Shown here: positions 49,423 through 60,200 of the stretch, one piece after another
Layout: every line of letters starts with the position of its first letter
Numbering within the stretch: the first letter of the stretch is position 1
DNA from: Falsiroseomonas tokyonensis
GTDB lineage: Bacteria > Pseudomonadota > Alphaproteobacteria > Acetobacterales > Acetobacteraceae
NCBI RefSeq assembly: GCF_019024325.1
Contig: NZ_JAFNJS010000009.1
Location: 115,112-179,111, forward strand
Length of the DNA: 64,000 bases
Direction: 5' to 3'
Program-made: the position numbers and the translations under genes
Notes under the pieces: generated by a model
The model's database searches: none
Seen by the model: only the letters and a program-made list of their open reading frames with translations
What the model was told of the DNA's origin: nothing

Positions 49423-50634
49423 ATGAAGTTCCTCCACGCCGCAGATATCCACCTCGACAGCCCCATGGCCGGCCTGCAGGCGCGCGCCGACCTGCCGCCG
49501 GACCTGCTGCGCCACTGCACCCGCCGCGCCTTCACCGCCCTGTTCGACCTGGCCATCGCGGAGGACGTCGCCTTCGTCCTGATCGCCGGCGACCTGTATG
49601 ACGGCGACTGGAAGGATTTCTCCACCGGGCTTTTCGTGGCCGAGCAGATGAAGCGCCTCGGCCGGCCCTGCTTCCTGCTGCGCGGCAACCACGACGCCCG
49701 CTCCGTCATCACCAAGGAGCTGGCGCTGCCCGCCAATGTCTTCGAATTCTCCACTCGAACCTGCCAGACGCATGAGCTGGGCGAGCTCGGCATCGCCATC
49801 CACGGCCATTCCTTCCCGAACCGCGCGGTGCCGGAGGATCTTTCCCTCGGCTATCCCGAGCCCCGCCGCGGCTGGCTGAACATCGGACTGCTGCATACCA
49901 GCGCCAATGATCCCGGCGAGCATGAGACCTATGCCCCCTGCGACCCCGCCCTGCTGCGGCTGAAGGGCTACGACTACTGGGCGCTTGGCCATATCCACCA
50001 GCGCCAGGTGCTGTCCGAGCACCCCTGGATCGTCTTCCCCGGCAATATCCAGGGCCGCCATATCCGCGAGACCGGCGCCAAGGGCTGCAGCCTGGTGACG
50101 GTGGAGGAGGGCCGGGTGGTCTCGGTGGAACACCGCGCCCTGGACACGCTGCGCTGGGCCTTGCTGGAGGTGGAGGCGGCGGCGGAGGAGACCCTCGCCG
50201 CCCGCATCGCGGATGCCGTCGGCCAGGCCCTCTCCGAATCCGAGGACCGCCCCCTTCTGGCCCGCCTGGTCCTGACCGGGGAGGCGCTGCCCGGCCTCGC
50301 CGCCGATGCCGAGCGCCTGGCCGCTGAATGCCGTAACGCCGCCATCGAGGCCGGCGGCACCCTGTTCATCGAGGCCGTGCGCCTGCGCACCCGCCCGCGC
50401 CGCAGCCTGGAGGCCGGCGCGCTGGACCCGCTGCGCGCCGCCTTCGCCGCCGGCCTCGCCGACCCCGCCCGCAGCGCCGCCCTGCTGGCCGAGATGGCCG
50501 CCCTGCGCGCCAAGATCCCCGCCCCGGCGCGGGAGGGGCTGGACCTGCCGGAGGATGCGGAGGCGCTCGCCCGCATGGCGGAGGAAGCCTGGGCCCTGGC
50601 AGCGGCCGCCATCGCGGCCGAACAGCCGGCATGA
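49423..50634 (+). CDS. SbcD/YhaO-like DNA repair exonuclease subunit
   Basis: A 403-residue calcineurin-like phosphoesterase. Metal-binding motifs are in order: FLHAADIHLDSPM, VLIAGDLYDGDWKD, LLRGNHDARS, IGLLHTS and YWALGHIHQRQ. The C-terminal third is alanine-rich and helical, as in YhaO. It is the nuclease partner of the AAA protein encoded downstream. SbcCD/Mre11-Rad50 complexes cut hairpins and clear protein-blocked DNA ends; the YhaON variant is less studied. The gap to the partner gene is 139 bp and contains a strong palindromic element. Confidence 0.92.
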   Translation: MKFLHAADIHLDSPMAGLQARADLPPDLLRHCTRRAFTALFDLAIAEDVAFVLIAGDLYDGDWKDFSTGLFVAEQMKRLGRPCFLLRGNHDARSVITKELALPANVFEFSTRTCQTHELGELGIAIHGHSFPNRAVPEDLSLGYPEPRRGWLNIGLLHTSANDPGEHETYAPCDPALLRLKGYDYWALGHIHQRQVLSEHPWIVFPGNIQGRHIRETGAKGCSLVTVEEGRVVSVEHRALDTLRWALLEVEAAAEETLAARIADAVGQALSESEDRPLLARLVLTGEALPGLAADAERLAAECRNAAIEAGGTLFIEAVRLRTRPRRSLEAGALDPLRAAFAAGLADPARSAALLAEMAALRAKIPAPAREGLDLPEDAEALARMAEEAWALAAAAIAAEQPA

Positions 50635-50655
50635 GGCCCTCTGACCATGAGCACG

Positions 50656-50731
50656 ACCTGCGGCCGCTGCTTGCAGCCCGCCAGCGGCGTGGCGAGCCAA
50701 GCGGCCGCAGGCCGCGCCCGGCGCTTGAGGG
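50656..50731. repeat. Hairpin-bearing dispersed element (copy 2), inside the SbcD/SbcC gene pair
   Basis: Three hairpins in 76 nt: GCTGC-TT-GCAGC, CGCCA-6 nt-TGGCG and GCGGCC-GCA-GGCCGC. The 41-nt block 50691-50731 matches 16248-16288 at all positions except the 10-nt hairpin core, where the two are different but both self-complementary. Confidence 0.85.
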
Positions 50732-50773
50732 CGGCAAGGACGTGCCAACGAGCTGCCGGAGGCGGGCTTTGGC

Positions 50774-53700
50774 ATGAGGCTGCTGCGCCTGGACCTGCTG
50801 CGCTACGGGCACCTGACCGATACGCGGCTGGATTTTCCCGAAGACGCACCGCTGGTGGTGGTGCTCGGCCCGAACGAGGCGGGGAAATCCACCACCCTCT
50901 CCGCCATCGGCGATGCGCTCTTCGGCTTCCCGACGCGCAGCCCCTATGCCTTCCTGCACGAGACCAGCGCGCTGCGGCTCGGCTTCGAAGTGCTGGGGCG
51001 CGACGGCAGCCGCGCCACCTTCCTGCGCCGCAAGGGCAACAAGAACACGCTGCTGGATGCGGCGGAAAACCCGCTGCCGGATACGGCGCTGCTGCGGCTG
51101 CTGGGCGGCGCCAGCCGGGCGCTGTTTGAGACCACCTATGGGCTGAACGGGGCCACCCTGCGGGAGGGCGCGCTGTCCCTTCTCGCCAGCGGCGGCGAGG
51201 CGGGCGAGAGCCTACTGGCAGGCATGGGCCTGCCGCATCTGCGCCGTGCGCTGGACCGGCTGGATGCCGAGGCCCGCGCCCTGCACGGCGATGGCCGCGG
51301 CCGCCGCGCCCTGGCCATCGCCGCGGAGGCCTGGGCCGAGCAGCGCCGCGCGGCGGAGGAGGCCGCGATCCGCCCGCGCGAATGGCTGGAGACCAAGGCG
51401 CGGTACGATGCGCTCTGCACCGCCATCGAGCAGGCGACCGCCCGGGGCGATGCCCTGGCCGCCGAGGCCGCCCGGCTGAACCGCGCCCGCCGCATCCTGC
51501 CCTTGCTCGCCAGCCTGGACGCGCTGCGGCAGGAGGCCGCCGCGGTCGCCGATGCCCCGTCCCTGCCCGAGGACGCCGCCGCCACGCTGCGCCAGCTTCT
51601 GGAAGACCAGCGCCTGGCCGCGGAGGATGAGCGGCGCGAGCGGGCGGAAGCCGAGGCGCTGCAGGCCGCCGCCGCCGCCCTGCCGCAGGACCCTGAGGTG
51701 CTGGCCCAGCAGGATGCCATTGACCTGCTGGCCGCACGGCGCGCCGGCGCGCTGGAAGCGGCGCGGGACCTGCCCGGGGTGCAGCGCAAGGTGGAGGCCT
51801 ATCGCGCCGAGGTCGAGGAAGCCGCCGCTTTGTTCGGCAGCGCCGCCACGCCCGAGGAGGTGCGCGAAGCCCTGCCCCGCGCCGCCGATCGCCAGGCCGC
51901 CCAGGCGCTGATCCGCCGCCGCACCGAGCTCGCCACCGCCCTGGCCAGCGCCGAGGAAGCCCTGGCCGAGGCGCGGCGCCAGCTGGCGGCGGCCGAAGCG
52001 CGCCTGGCCGCCTGCCCCGCGCCCCCCGCCACCGCGCCGCTGCGCCGCGCCATCGATGCCGCCCGCGGCGAGGGCCAGCTCGATCGGGAGCTGGCGGTGG
52101 CGCAGCGGGCGCAGGCGGAGGCTGAGCGGCAGCTTGCCATCCCCCTCGCCGCCCTGCCGCTTTTCACCGGGTGCGCCGAGGCGCTGGCCGCCCTGCCCCT
52201 GCCCCTGCCCGCCGCCACGGACGCCGCCGCCCGACGCCTGGCGGAGACCGCCGCATCCGCCGAGGCCGCCCGTCAGGCCGAGGGCACCCTCAGCGCCGAG
52301 ATCGCGGCGCTGGAGGAGGCGGTGCAGGCCCTGGCGCGCGGCGAGACGGTGCCGACTCCCGCCGTGATCGCCGCCGAACGCACCCGCCGCGACGCCGCCT
52401 GGGCCACGCTGCGCACCCATCTGGCCGCCGGCACCGCCCCAGACCCGGCCCTGCCCGACCAGTTTGAGGCGCTGCGCGACCAGGCGGACCGCCTGGCCGA
52501 TGCCCGGGCCGACGATGCCGGGCGGGTGAACGACTATGCCGCCCGGACCGCCCGCCTGGCCCTGCTGCGCGACCGGCAGCCGCGGATGCGGGAGGAAGCC
52601 GCGGCGGCGGAGGCGGCGGTGGCAGCGGCCCAATCCGACTGGCTCGCGCTCTGGCAGCCCGCCGGGCTCGTGCCGCAGGACCCCGCCGCCATGGCCGAAT
52701 GGCGCCGCAGCCGCGCCGAGGTGCTGCGCCTGGCGGACCAGGCCACGATGGCCCGGACCGTGCGGGAGGCGCTGGCCGGCCGCCTGGCCGCCGCCTGCGC
52801 CGCGCTTCAGGCCCTGATGCCGGGGACCGAGGCCAGCGTGCCCCCCGGGCTCGCCCCGCTGCTCGACCGGGCCCAGGATGCGCTGGAGGCGGCGGAAACG
52901 GCGCAGCAGCGGCATCGCGACCTCGCCCGCCGCGCGGCGGAGGCGGGGGAGCAGGTGGAAGCCGCGCGCCATGCCCAGTCCCGCGCCGCCGCGGCACTGT
53001 CCGATTTCGCCCCGCAATGGCAGGACGCGACCCAGGCGCTGCGCCTGCCACCGGACGCCTCGGCGGAGGCGGTGGAACGCGCCCTTGGCGCCTGGACAAG
53101 GGTGGCGGAGGCGGCCAAGGCCTGGCGCGGCGATGCGGCCCGCGTCGCGGATATGCAGCAGGCGATCGACAGTTTCGCGGAGGAAGCCGCGCAGCTGGCG
53201 CAGCGGCTCGGCCTGCCGCCGGGCGGGGAACCGGCCCCTGCCCTGGTCGCGCAGCTCGCCCGGCGCCTGGACGCGGCGCGGGAGGCGGCGAAGGATTTTG
53301 GGCGGCTGGCGGAACAGCAGCGCGACCGGCGGCAGAAGCTGGCCATGGCCTCCGCAAGACGGACGGAGGCGGAGCGCCGGATCGCGGCGCTGCGGGAGGC
53401 AGCCGGCGCCGCGGACCTGCCGGCGCTGGAGACGGCGATCCGCCGCTCCGCATTGCGCACCGAATTGCAGGCTGCGCTGGCCCGCGCGGAGGCCGCGCTG
53501 CGCGCCCAGGGCGATGGCCATGCGGAGGCCACGCTGCGCGCCGAGGCCGAGGGCACGGACCCAGACGAGGCCGCCGGCCGGCTGCAGGGGATCGAGGCGG
53601 AGCAGGCCGCGCTGCGCGAAGACCTGACCCGGCTGGGCGCGGAGCGGCAGCAGGCCGAGGCGAGCCTGGCCGCCATGCAGCGCGGCCGGGATGCCGCCGC

Positions 53701-54250
53701 CCATGCCCAGGCGGCCCGCCACCACCTGGCCGAGGCCGGCGCCGCGGCGGAGCGCTATGCCCGCCTGCACCTGGCCCGCAGCCTGCTGCAAGCCGGCATC
53801 GAGCGCATCCGCCAGGAACGCCAGGGCCCGCTGCTGCGCCGGGCCAGCGCCCATTTCGCCCTGCTGACCGAGGGCCGCTACGCCCGCCTCGCCACCGATG
53901 AGGACGAGGCGGGCCGCACCCTGCTGCGCGCGCTGCGCGACAGCGGCGCCGAATGCCCGGTGGAGGCGCTGAGCGAGGGCACGCGGGACCAGCTGTTCCT
54001 GGCGCTGCGCGTGGCCGCGGTGGAGGCGCAGGCGGAGGCGTCGGAGCCGCTGCCTTTCGTTGCGGACGACCTGCTGGCCACCTTCGACGATGCCCGCGCC
54101 AGCGCCGCGCTGGCGCTGCTGGCGCGGCTCGGCGCCACCACCCAGACCATTCTTTTCACGCACCATGCGCATCTGGCGGAGCTCGCCGCGCGGCAGGGCG
54201 CGGTGGTGCGGCAGATGCCGCACTTCCAAGCCGTGACCTCACCGTCGTAG
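50774..54250 (+). CDS. SbcC/YhaN-like AAA ATPase
   Basis: A 1158-residue SMC-type ATPase. Walker A is VVVLGPNEAGKSTTLSAIGDALFGF near the N-terminus, and the C-terminal signature is VEALSEGTRDQLFLALRVAAVE with Walker B PFVADDLLATFDDARAS. The middle (about 200-1000) is a long alanine/arginine/glutamate coiled-coil. The AFxHExSALRLGFEV and FxTTYGLN segments are typical of YhaN. With the SbcD-like subunit it should form a hairpin-processing nuclease. The ATG at 50774 follows GGAGGCGGGCTTTGGC. It is the longest gene in the window; an antisense frame nearly as long is a composition artefact. Confidence 0.93.
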   Translation: MRLLRLDLLRYGHLTDTRLDFPEDAPLVVVLGPNEAGKSTTLSAIGDALFGFPTRSPYAFLHETSALRLGFEVLGRDGSRATFLRRKGNKNTLLDAAENPLPDTALLRLLGGASRALFETTYGLNGATLREGALSLLASGGEAGESLLAGMGLPHLRRALDRLDAEARALHGDGRGRRALAIAAEAWAEQRRAAEEAAIRPREWLETKARYDALCTAIEQATARGDALAAEAARLNRARRILPLLASLDALRQEAAAVADAPSLPEDAAATLRQLLEDQRLAAEDERRERAEAEALQAAAAALPQDPEVLAQQDAIDLLAARRAGALEAARDLPGVQRKVEAYRAEVEEAAALFGSAATPEEVREALPRAADRQAAQALIRRRTELATALASAEEALAEARRQLAAAEARLAACPAPPATAPLRRAIDAARGEGQLDRELAVAQRAQAEAERQLAIPLAALPLFTGCAEALAALPLPLPAATDAAARRLAETAASAEAARQAEGTLSAEIAALEEAVQALARGETVPTPAVIAAERTRRDAAWATLRTHLAAGTAPDPALPDQFEALRDQADRLADARADDAGRVNDYAARTARLALLRDRQPRMREEAAAAEAAVAAAQSDWLALWQPAGLVPQDPAAMAEWRRSRAEVLRLADQATMARTVREALAGRLAAACAALQALMPGTEASVPPGLAPLLDRAQDALEAAETAQQRHRDLARRAAEAGEQVEAARHAQSRAAAALSDFAPQWQDATQALRLPPDASAEAVERALGAWTRVAEAAKAWRGDAARVADMQQAIDSFAEEAAQLAQRLGLPPGGEPAPALVAQLARRLDAAREAAKDFGRLAEQQRDRRQKLAMASARRTEAERRIAALREAAGAADLPALETAIRRSALRTELQAALARAEAALRAQGDGHAEATLRAEAEGTDPDEAAGRLQGIEAEQAALREDLTRLGAERQQAEASLAAMQRGRDAAAHAQAARHHLAEAGAAAERYARLHLARSLLQAGIERIRQERQGPLLRRASAHFALLTEGRYARLATDEDEAGRTLLRALRDSGAECPVEALSEGTRDQLFLALRVAAVEAQAEASEPLPFVADDLLATFDDARASAALALLARLGATTQTILFTHHAHLAELAARQGAVVRQMPHFQAVTSPS

Positions 54251-54276
54251 GCTCGGCCGAACGGAGGAATACGACC

Positions 54277-55812
54277 ATGGACGCCACCACGCTGCCGCCG
54301 GTGCTCCGCCTGGCCCCTGATGACGGCGTGCTGATCGCGCGCATCGCCCTGCCCCCTGGCACCACCGTCGCGCCCGGCGTGACGGTGGGGGAAAAGCGCA
54401 TCCCGCCCGGCCACAAGGTGGCGATCCGCCCGCATGCGGCGGGCGAGGAGATCCGCCGCTACGGCCAGATCATCGGCTTCGCCACCGCCCCCATCGCGCC
54501 CGGCGACTGGGTGCATACCCACAACTGCGCCATGGGCGATTTCGCGAAGGACTATGCCTATAGCCGGGAGGTGAAGACCACCGCACGGGCGAATACGCCG
54601 GCAAGCTTCATGGGCTATCGCCGCCCGGATGGCCGCGCCGCCACGCGCAACTATATCGGCATCATCACCAGCGTGAACTGTTCCGCCCATGTCGCGGACC
54701 TCATCGCCGATGCCTTCAAGCGCAATCCCTTCGCCGGCACCGACCCGCTGGCCGACTACCCCAATGTGGATGGCGTGGTGGCGCTGACGCACAAGACCGG
54801 CTGCGGCATGACGGAAGGCGAGCCGCTGCGGCTGCTGCGCCGGACGCTGGCCGGCTATGCGCGGCATCCGAATTTCTCCCACGTCATTGCCATCGGCCTG
54901 GGCTGCGAGGTGAACCAGCTGGGCGGGATGCTGGAGGAGCAGCGCCTGGCCGGAAGGCTGCGCAGCATGGACATCCAGGAGATGGGCGGCACGCGGAAGA
55001 CCGTGGAAGCCGGCATCGCCTTCGTGAAGGGCGTGCTGGCGGAGGCCAATGCGCTGCAGCGCGAACCGGTGCCGGCCAGCGAGCTGGTGGTGGCGCTGCA
55101 ATGCGGCGGATCGGACGGCTATTCCGGCATCACCGCCAACCCCGCCTTGGGCGCGGCCAGCGACCTTGTGGTGCGCCACGGCGGCACCGTGATCCTCTCC
55201 GAGACGCCCGAGACCTATGGCGCCGAGCACCTGCTGACCCGCCGCGCCGTCTCCCGCGAGGTTGGGGAAAAACTGGTCGACCTGATGCGCTGGTGGGAGG
55301 ACTACACGGCCAAGGAGGGCGCGGAGATGAACGCCAACCCCTCCCCCGGCAACAAGGCCGGCGGGCTGACCACGATCCTGGAGAAATCCCTCGGCGCCAT
55401 GGCCAAGGCGGGCACCACCAACCTGGTGGAGGTGTATCGCTATGCGGAGCCCGTCACGGCCAAGGGCTTCGTCTTCATGGACACGCCCGGCTACGACCCG
55501 GTGGCCGCGACGGGGCAGGTCGCCGGCGGCGCCAACCTGGTCTGCTTCACCACCGGACGCGGCAGCGTCTTCGGCGCCAAGCCCGCGCCTTCCATCAAGT
55601 TGGCCACCAACAGCGCCATGTATGAGCGCATGTCGGAGGACATGGACGTGAACTGCGGCACCATCCTGACCGGCGAGGAAACCATTGAGCAGGCCGGCCA
55701 GCGCATCTTCGAGCTGATGCTGCGGGTGGCCAGCGGCGAGCGGACGAAAAGCGAGAGCTATGATTTCGGCGGCGCCGAATTCGCCCCCTGGGTGATCGGC
55801 GCGACGATGTGA
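54277..55812 (+). CDS. uxaA: Altronate/galactarate dehydratase family protein (UxaA)
   Basis: A 511-residue protein with the full two-domain layout: an N-terminal SAF domain (about 15-95, PGTTVAPGVTVGEKRIPPGHKVAIRPHAAGEEIRRYGQIIGFAT) and a C-terminal altronase domain with RNYIGIITSVNCSAHVADLI, LTHKTGCGM, VALQCGGSDGYSGITANPALG and FMDTPGYDPVAATGQVAGGANLV. These enzymes dehydrate sugar acids such as altronate or galactarate. The exact substrate is not determined. A good ribosome site (ACGGAGG) precedes the ATG, and the AraC-type regulator gene overlaps its stop. Confidence 0.92.
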   Translation: MDATTLPPVLRLAPDDGVLIARIALPPGTTVAPGVTVGEKRIPPGHKVAIRPHAAGEEIRRYGQIIGFATAPIAPGDWVHTHNCAMGDFAKDYAYSREVKTTARANTPASFMGYRRPDGRAATRNYIGIITSVNCSAHVADLIADAFKRNPFAGTDPLADYPNVDGVVALTHKTGCGMTEGEPLRLLRRTLAGYARHPNFSHVIAIGLGCEVNQLGGMLEEQRLAGRLRSMDIQEMGGTRKTVEAGIAFVKGVLAEANALQREPVPASELVVALQCGGSDGYSGITANPALGAASDLVVRHGGTVILSETPETYGAEHLLTRRAVSREVGEKLVDLMRWWEDYTAKEGAEMNANPSPGNKAGGLTTILEKSLGAMAKAGTTNLVEVYRYAEPVTAKGFVFMDTPGYDPVAATGQVAGGANLVCFTTGRGSVFGAKPAPSIKLATNSAMYERMSEDMDVNCGTILTGEETIEQAGQRIFELMLRVASGERTKSESYDFGGAEFAPWVIGATM

Positions 55813-56627
55813 TGTTCGCCTTCCACCCGCGCAGCCCGCACCCGGCGCTGCGCGGGCTGGTGCGCGGCCTGTGGCACTACGAGGAAAGCCGCGAAGCGCC
55901 GCAGCGCCGGCGCGAAATGCCCTGTGCGGAGGCGGTGCTGCTGATCAACCTGGGCCCGCCCATCGGCGTCGCCTGGCCCGATCCCGCCACCAAGACGCGC
56001 TTCGACACCGCCGCGGGCTTCCTGGCCCGGCCGCATCCGGCGCCGGCGCGCAGCTTCATGGGCGGCCGGCAGCGCGGGGTGCAGGTGATGCTGACGCCGC
56101 TGGGCGCGGAGCGGCTGCTGCGCTGCCCGATCTCCGGCGTGCCGGCGCAGTTCCTGGACCTTCGCGAGACGCTGGGCCTCGGCGGCCCGGGGCTCGCCGC
56201 GCAGTTGGCGGAAACGACGGACCCCGACGCCTGCCTGGACCTGCTGGAGGCCGCGCTGCTGCGCCGGCTGGCAGGCGATCCGCCGGCCGATGCGGTGGCG
56301 GAGGCCTGGCGACGGATCGAGGCGAGCGCCGGGCGCATCGGCATCGGCGCGCTGGCGCGCGATCTCGGCCTGTCGCGCCAGACCCTGGTGCGGCGCTTCC
56401 ATGACCGTACCGGGCTGACCCCGAAACTCGCCGCCCGGCTGCAGCGCTTCGGCGCCGTCATCGCCCGACTGCCGGAGGTGCCGGAGGCCGGCTGGGCCGG
56501 GCTGGCGGCGGAGGCCGGCTTTGCCGACCAGTCGCATCTGATCCGGGAGGTCCGCGCCTTCACCGGCCTGGCCCCCGCCGCGCTGCTGCGCCGGCGCCTG
56601 ACCGACGGGCTGGGCTTCGGCGCGTAG
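55812..56627 (+). CDS. AraC-family transcriptional regulator
   Basis: A 271-residue protein with a DUF6597-like N-terminal ligand domain (FHPRSPHPALRGLVRGLWHYEES) and a C-terminal double HTH: IGIGALARDLGLSRQTLVRRFHDRTGLTPKLAARLQRF and WAGLAAEAGFADQSHLIREVRAFTGLAP. It probably senses a small molecule and controls neighbouring genes, plausibly uxaA. The ATG overlaps the uxaA TGA as TGATG, giving translational coupling; a GTG one codon upstream is an alternative. It is convergent with the tetR gene (4-bp gap). Confidence 0.92.
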   Translation: MFAFHPRSPHPALRGLVRGLWHYEESREAPQRRREMPCAEAVLLINLGPPIGVAWPDPATKTRFDTAAGFLARPHPAPARSFMGGRQRGVQVMLTPLGAERLLRCPISGVPAQFLDLRETLGLGGPGLAAQLAETTDPDACLDLLEAALLRRLAGDPPADAVAEAWRRIEASAGRIGIGALARDLGLSRQTLVRRFHDRTGLTPKLAARLQRFGAVIARLPEVPEAGWAGLAAEAGFADQSHLIREVRAFTGLAPAALLRRRLTDGLGFGA

Positions 56628-56631
56628 CGCC

Positions 56632-57282
56632 TCAGACCGCCTCGCGTCGAAGCGCGCCATGGAGAAAGACATCCACCGCCGCGCGCGCCAGCGTCGCCAC
56701 CTCCGCCGCATCCGGCTCACCCCGCACGCCGAGCAGCAGCTTGAAGTGCGTGGCGCCCAGCGCCATGCCGAAGAGCATGCGCGCGGCGGCCTCCTCATCC
56801 TGCAGGCGGATGTTGCCGCGCGCCACTTCCGCCGCGATGCGCCGCTGCAGCGATCCGGCGCCCTTGTTGAACAGCACGCGATGCGTCGCCTCCGCCAGTT
56901 CCGGCGAGCGATTCACCTCGGAGATGACCAGGCGGAAGATGCCGGTCTGCCGCAGCGCGAAGAGATGCGCGGCCGCCGCCTGCAGCATGCCGCGCAGCGC
57001 GCGCCCGAGGTCCGGATCCGCCTCCAGCTCGGACGCCACATGCAGCGGCGCGAGGGCCGCGGCGACCGTCGCCTCGAACAGCGCCGCCTTGGAGGGGAAG
57101 TACTGGTAGAGCGTGCGCTTCGACATGCCGGCGGCGCGCGCCACATCATCCATGCTGGCGGCGGCATAGCCATCCCGCATGAAGACCTCCGCCGCCGCCT
57201 CCGTCAGCAGGTGGCGCCGCGCCGTTTCCGGCATCGGCGCGCGGCCCGGCTTGCGCCGCGCCGGCGCGTCCACCTCGATCAT
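56632..57282 (-). CDS. TetR/AcrR-family repressor of the RND operon
   Basis: A 216-residue TetR protein. The N-terminal HTH is [55 protein letters not shown]; the C-terminal ligand domain resembles AefR. Its ATG overlaps the stop of the RND pump gene (ATGA at 57279-57282). It is therefore the last gene of the MFP-RND-tetR operon instead of being divergent, as is usual, and should be produced only when the pump is expressed. A 46-bp imperfect palindrome over the operon promoter is the likely operator. Confidence 0.93.
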   Translation of the reverse strand: MIEVDAPARRKPGRAPMPETARRHLLTEAAAEVFMRDGYAAASMDDVARAAGMSKRTLYQYFPSKAALFEATVAAALAPLHVASELEADPDLGRALRGMLQAAAAHLFALRQTGIFRLVISEVNRSPELAEATHRVLFNKGAGSLQRRIAAEVARGNIRLQDEEAAARMLFGMALGATHFKLLLGVRGEPDAAEVATLARAAVDVFLHGALRREAV

Positions 57283-60200
57283 GGCGCGGCCGCCTGCGGC
57301 TGTGCCCCCGCAGCGGCGTCAGCCTGGCCTGGCGGCGGCACCGGGCGGGTGCGGAACAGCCGCAGGATCAGCAGGAAAAAGATCGGCACGAAGGCCAGCG
57401 CCAGCAGCGTGCCGGCGATGACGCCGCCGATCACCCCGGTGCCGATCGCATTCTGCGCGCCGGACCCCGCGCCGCTCGCGATCGCCAGCGGCACGACGCC
57501 GAGGGTGAAGGCGAGCGAGGTCATGATGATGGGCCGCAGGCGCTGGCGCGCCGCCTCCGCCGTCGCCTCCACCAGCGACAGCCCTCGGTTGAAGCCTTCC
57601 CGCGCGAATTCGACGATCAGGATGGCGTTCTTGGCCGACAGGCCGATGGTGGTCAGCAGGCCGACCTGGAAATAGACGTCGTTCGACATGCCGCGCAGCA
57701 GCGTGGCCACCACCGCGCCGAGCACGCCGAGCGGCACCACCAGCATCACTGCCGTGGGGATCGACCAGCTTTCATACAGCGCCGCCAGGCACAGGAAGAC
57801 GACGATCAGCGAGATGGCATAGAGCGCCGGCGCCTGGCCGGAGGCATTGCGTTCCTCAAAGGACACGCCGCTCCAGGAATAGCCGAAGCCGGGCGGCAGC
57901 TGCGCCGCCAGCCGCTCCATCTCCGCCATCGCCTCGCCGCTCGTGCGCCCGGGCGCGGGCGTGCCCTGGATCTCGCGCGAGGCGATGCCGTTGAAGCGTT
58001 CCAGCCGCGGCGAGCCATAGCCCCATTCGGTGCGGCCGAAGGCGGAGAACGGCACCATCTGGCCACTGGCATTGCGCACGAACCAGCGGTCCAGGTCGCC
58101 AGGCAGCATGCGCGAGGCCGCCTCGCCCTGCATGTAGACGCGCTTGATGCGACCCCGGTCGAGGAAGTCGTTCACATAGGTGGCGCCCCAGGCGGTGGAG
58201 AGCGTGGTGTTGATGTCGGAGACGGACAGGCCCAGCGCGCTGGCCCTTTCCCAATCCACCAGCAGGCGGAACTGCGCCTCATCGTCCTGGCCATTGGGCC
58301 GCACGGCCGTCAGCACCGGGCTTTGCGCGGTCAGGCCCAGCAGCTGGTTGCGCGCCTGCATCAGCGCCGCATGGCCGGCGCCGCCGCGATCCTGCAGCTG
58401 GAAGGTGAAGCCGGTGGCATTGCCGAGTTCCGTGATGGCGGGCGGCGCGAAGGCGATGACGATCGCATCCTGGTAGGTCGCGAAGTGGCGCATGATGCGC
58501 CCGGTCAGCGCCCGGGCGCTGCCATTCGGGCCCGTCCGCTCATCCCAGGGCCGCAGGCTGATGAAGCCGAGGCCGGTATTCTGGCCACGCCCGCTGAAGC
58601 TGAAGCCGTTGATGCCGAAGTTGGAGGCGACGACATCCTTCTCCTCCTCCATCAGGTAGCGGTTCAGCGCGTCCAGCGCGCGCTGGGTGCGTTCGCTGGT
58701 GGCGCCGGGGGGGGCGATGATCTGCACGAAGGCGGTGCCCTGGTCCTCATCCGGCAGGAAGCCGCCGGGCAGGCGCAGGAAGGCGAAGCCGAGGCCGGCG
58801 AGCAGCGCGGCATAGATCGCCATCATCCGCCAGGGCCGGCGCAGGCTGCCGCGCACGCCGCGTTCATAGCCCGCCGTGGTACGGTCCACCGCGCGGTTGA
58901 ACAGGCCGAAGACGCCCCGCTGGCCCTGGCCGGGCTTGTGCGGCTTCAGCAGCGTGGCGCAGAGCACGGGGGTGAAGAAGATCGCCACCATCACCGACAG
59001 CGCCATGGCGGTGGCGATGGTGATGGAGAACTGCCGGTAGATCACGCCGGTGGACCCGCCGAAGAAGGCCATCGGCAGGAAGACCGCCGAAAGCACCAGC
59101 GCGATGCCGATCAGCGCGCCGGTGATCTGGTCCATCGACTTGCGCGTGGCTTCCAGCGGGGAAAGGTGCTCCTCCGCCATCACGCGCTCGACATTCTCGA
59201 CCACCACGATGGCGTCGTCGACCAGCAGGCCGATGGCCAGCACCAGGCCGAACATGGTCAGCGTATTGATGGAATAGCCCGCCGCCGCCAGCACGCCGAA
59301 AGTGCCGAGCAGCACGACGGGAATGGCCAGCGTCGGGATCAGCGTCGCGCGCCAGTTCTGCAGGAAGACGAACATGACGAGGAAGACGAGCACCACCGCC
59401 TCGACCAGCGTATGCGCCACGCTGGTGATGGACAGGCGCACGAAGGGGGTGGTGTCGTAGGGGTAGACCACTTCGAGCCCGGCCGGGAAGGTGCCGCGCA
59501 GCCCGTCGATGGTGGCGCGCACGGCGGCCGCGGTCTCCAGCGCATTGGCGCCGCTGGCCAGCCGCACGCCGATGCCGGCGGCGGGGCTGCCGTTGAAGCG
59601 CGCGGAATTGCTGTAGCTTTCCGCGCCGATCTCGATGCGCGCCACGTCGCGCAGCCGCACCTGCGATCCATCGGTCTGCACGCGCAGCAGGATGGCGCCG
59701 AAATCCTCCGGCCGCTGCAGATAGGAGGGGCCTATGATGGTGGCATTCAGCTGCTGGCCCGGCACCGCCGGCAGCGCGCCGATCTCGCCGGCGGAAACCT
59801 GCACGTTTTGCGCCTGGATGGCGGTGCGCACATCGCCCGGCGTCAGCCCGTAGTTCAGCAGCTTCGCCGGATCCAGCCAGATGCGCATGGCGAATTGCGA
59901 GCCGAAGACCTGGTAGTCGCCGACGCCCGGCGTGCGGCTCAGCGGGTCCTGGATGGTGCTGACCAGGAAGTCCGAGATATCGGGGCTGGCCAGCCGCCCG
60001 TCGCGGGAGACGAAGCCCACCACCATCAGGAAGTTGCTGGTGGACTTGGCGACGCGGATGCCCTGCTGCTGCACGGTCTGCGGCAGGCGCGGCGTGGCAA
60101 GCTGGACCTTGTTCTGCACCTGCACCTGGGCCGTGTCCGGATTGGTGCCCTGGGCGAAGGTCAGTTGGATGGTGGCGGAGCCGTCCTTGGTGGTCTGGGA

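Noticed and set aside
51212-54229. A 1005-codon minus-strand frame opposite the SbcC-like gene
   Set aside because: It is antisense to a full-length SMC-type ATPase with intact Walker motifs and has low-complexity Gly/Arg/Gln composition with no domain.
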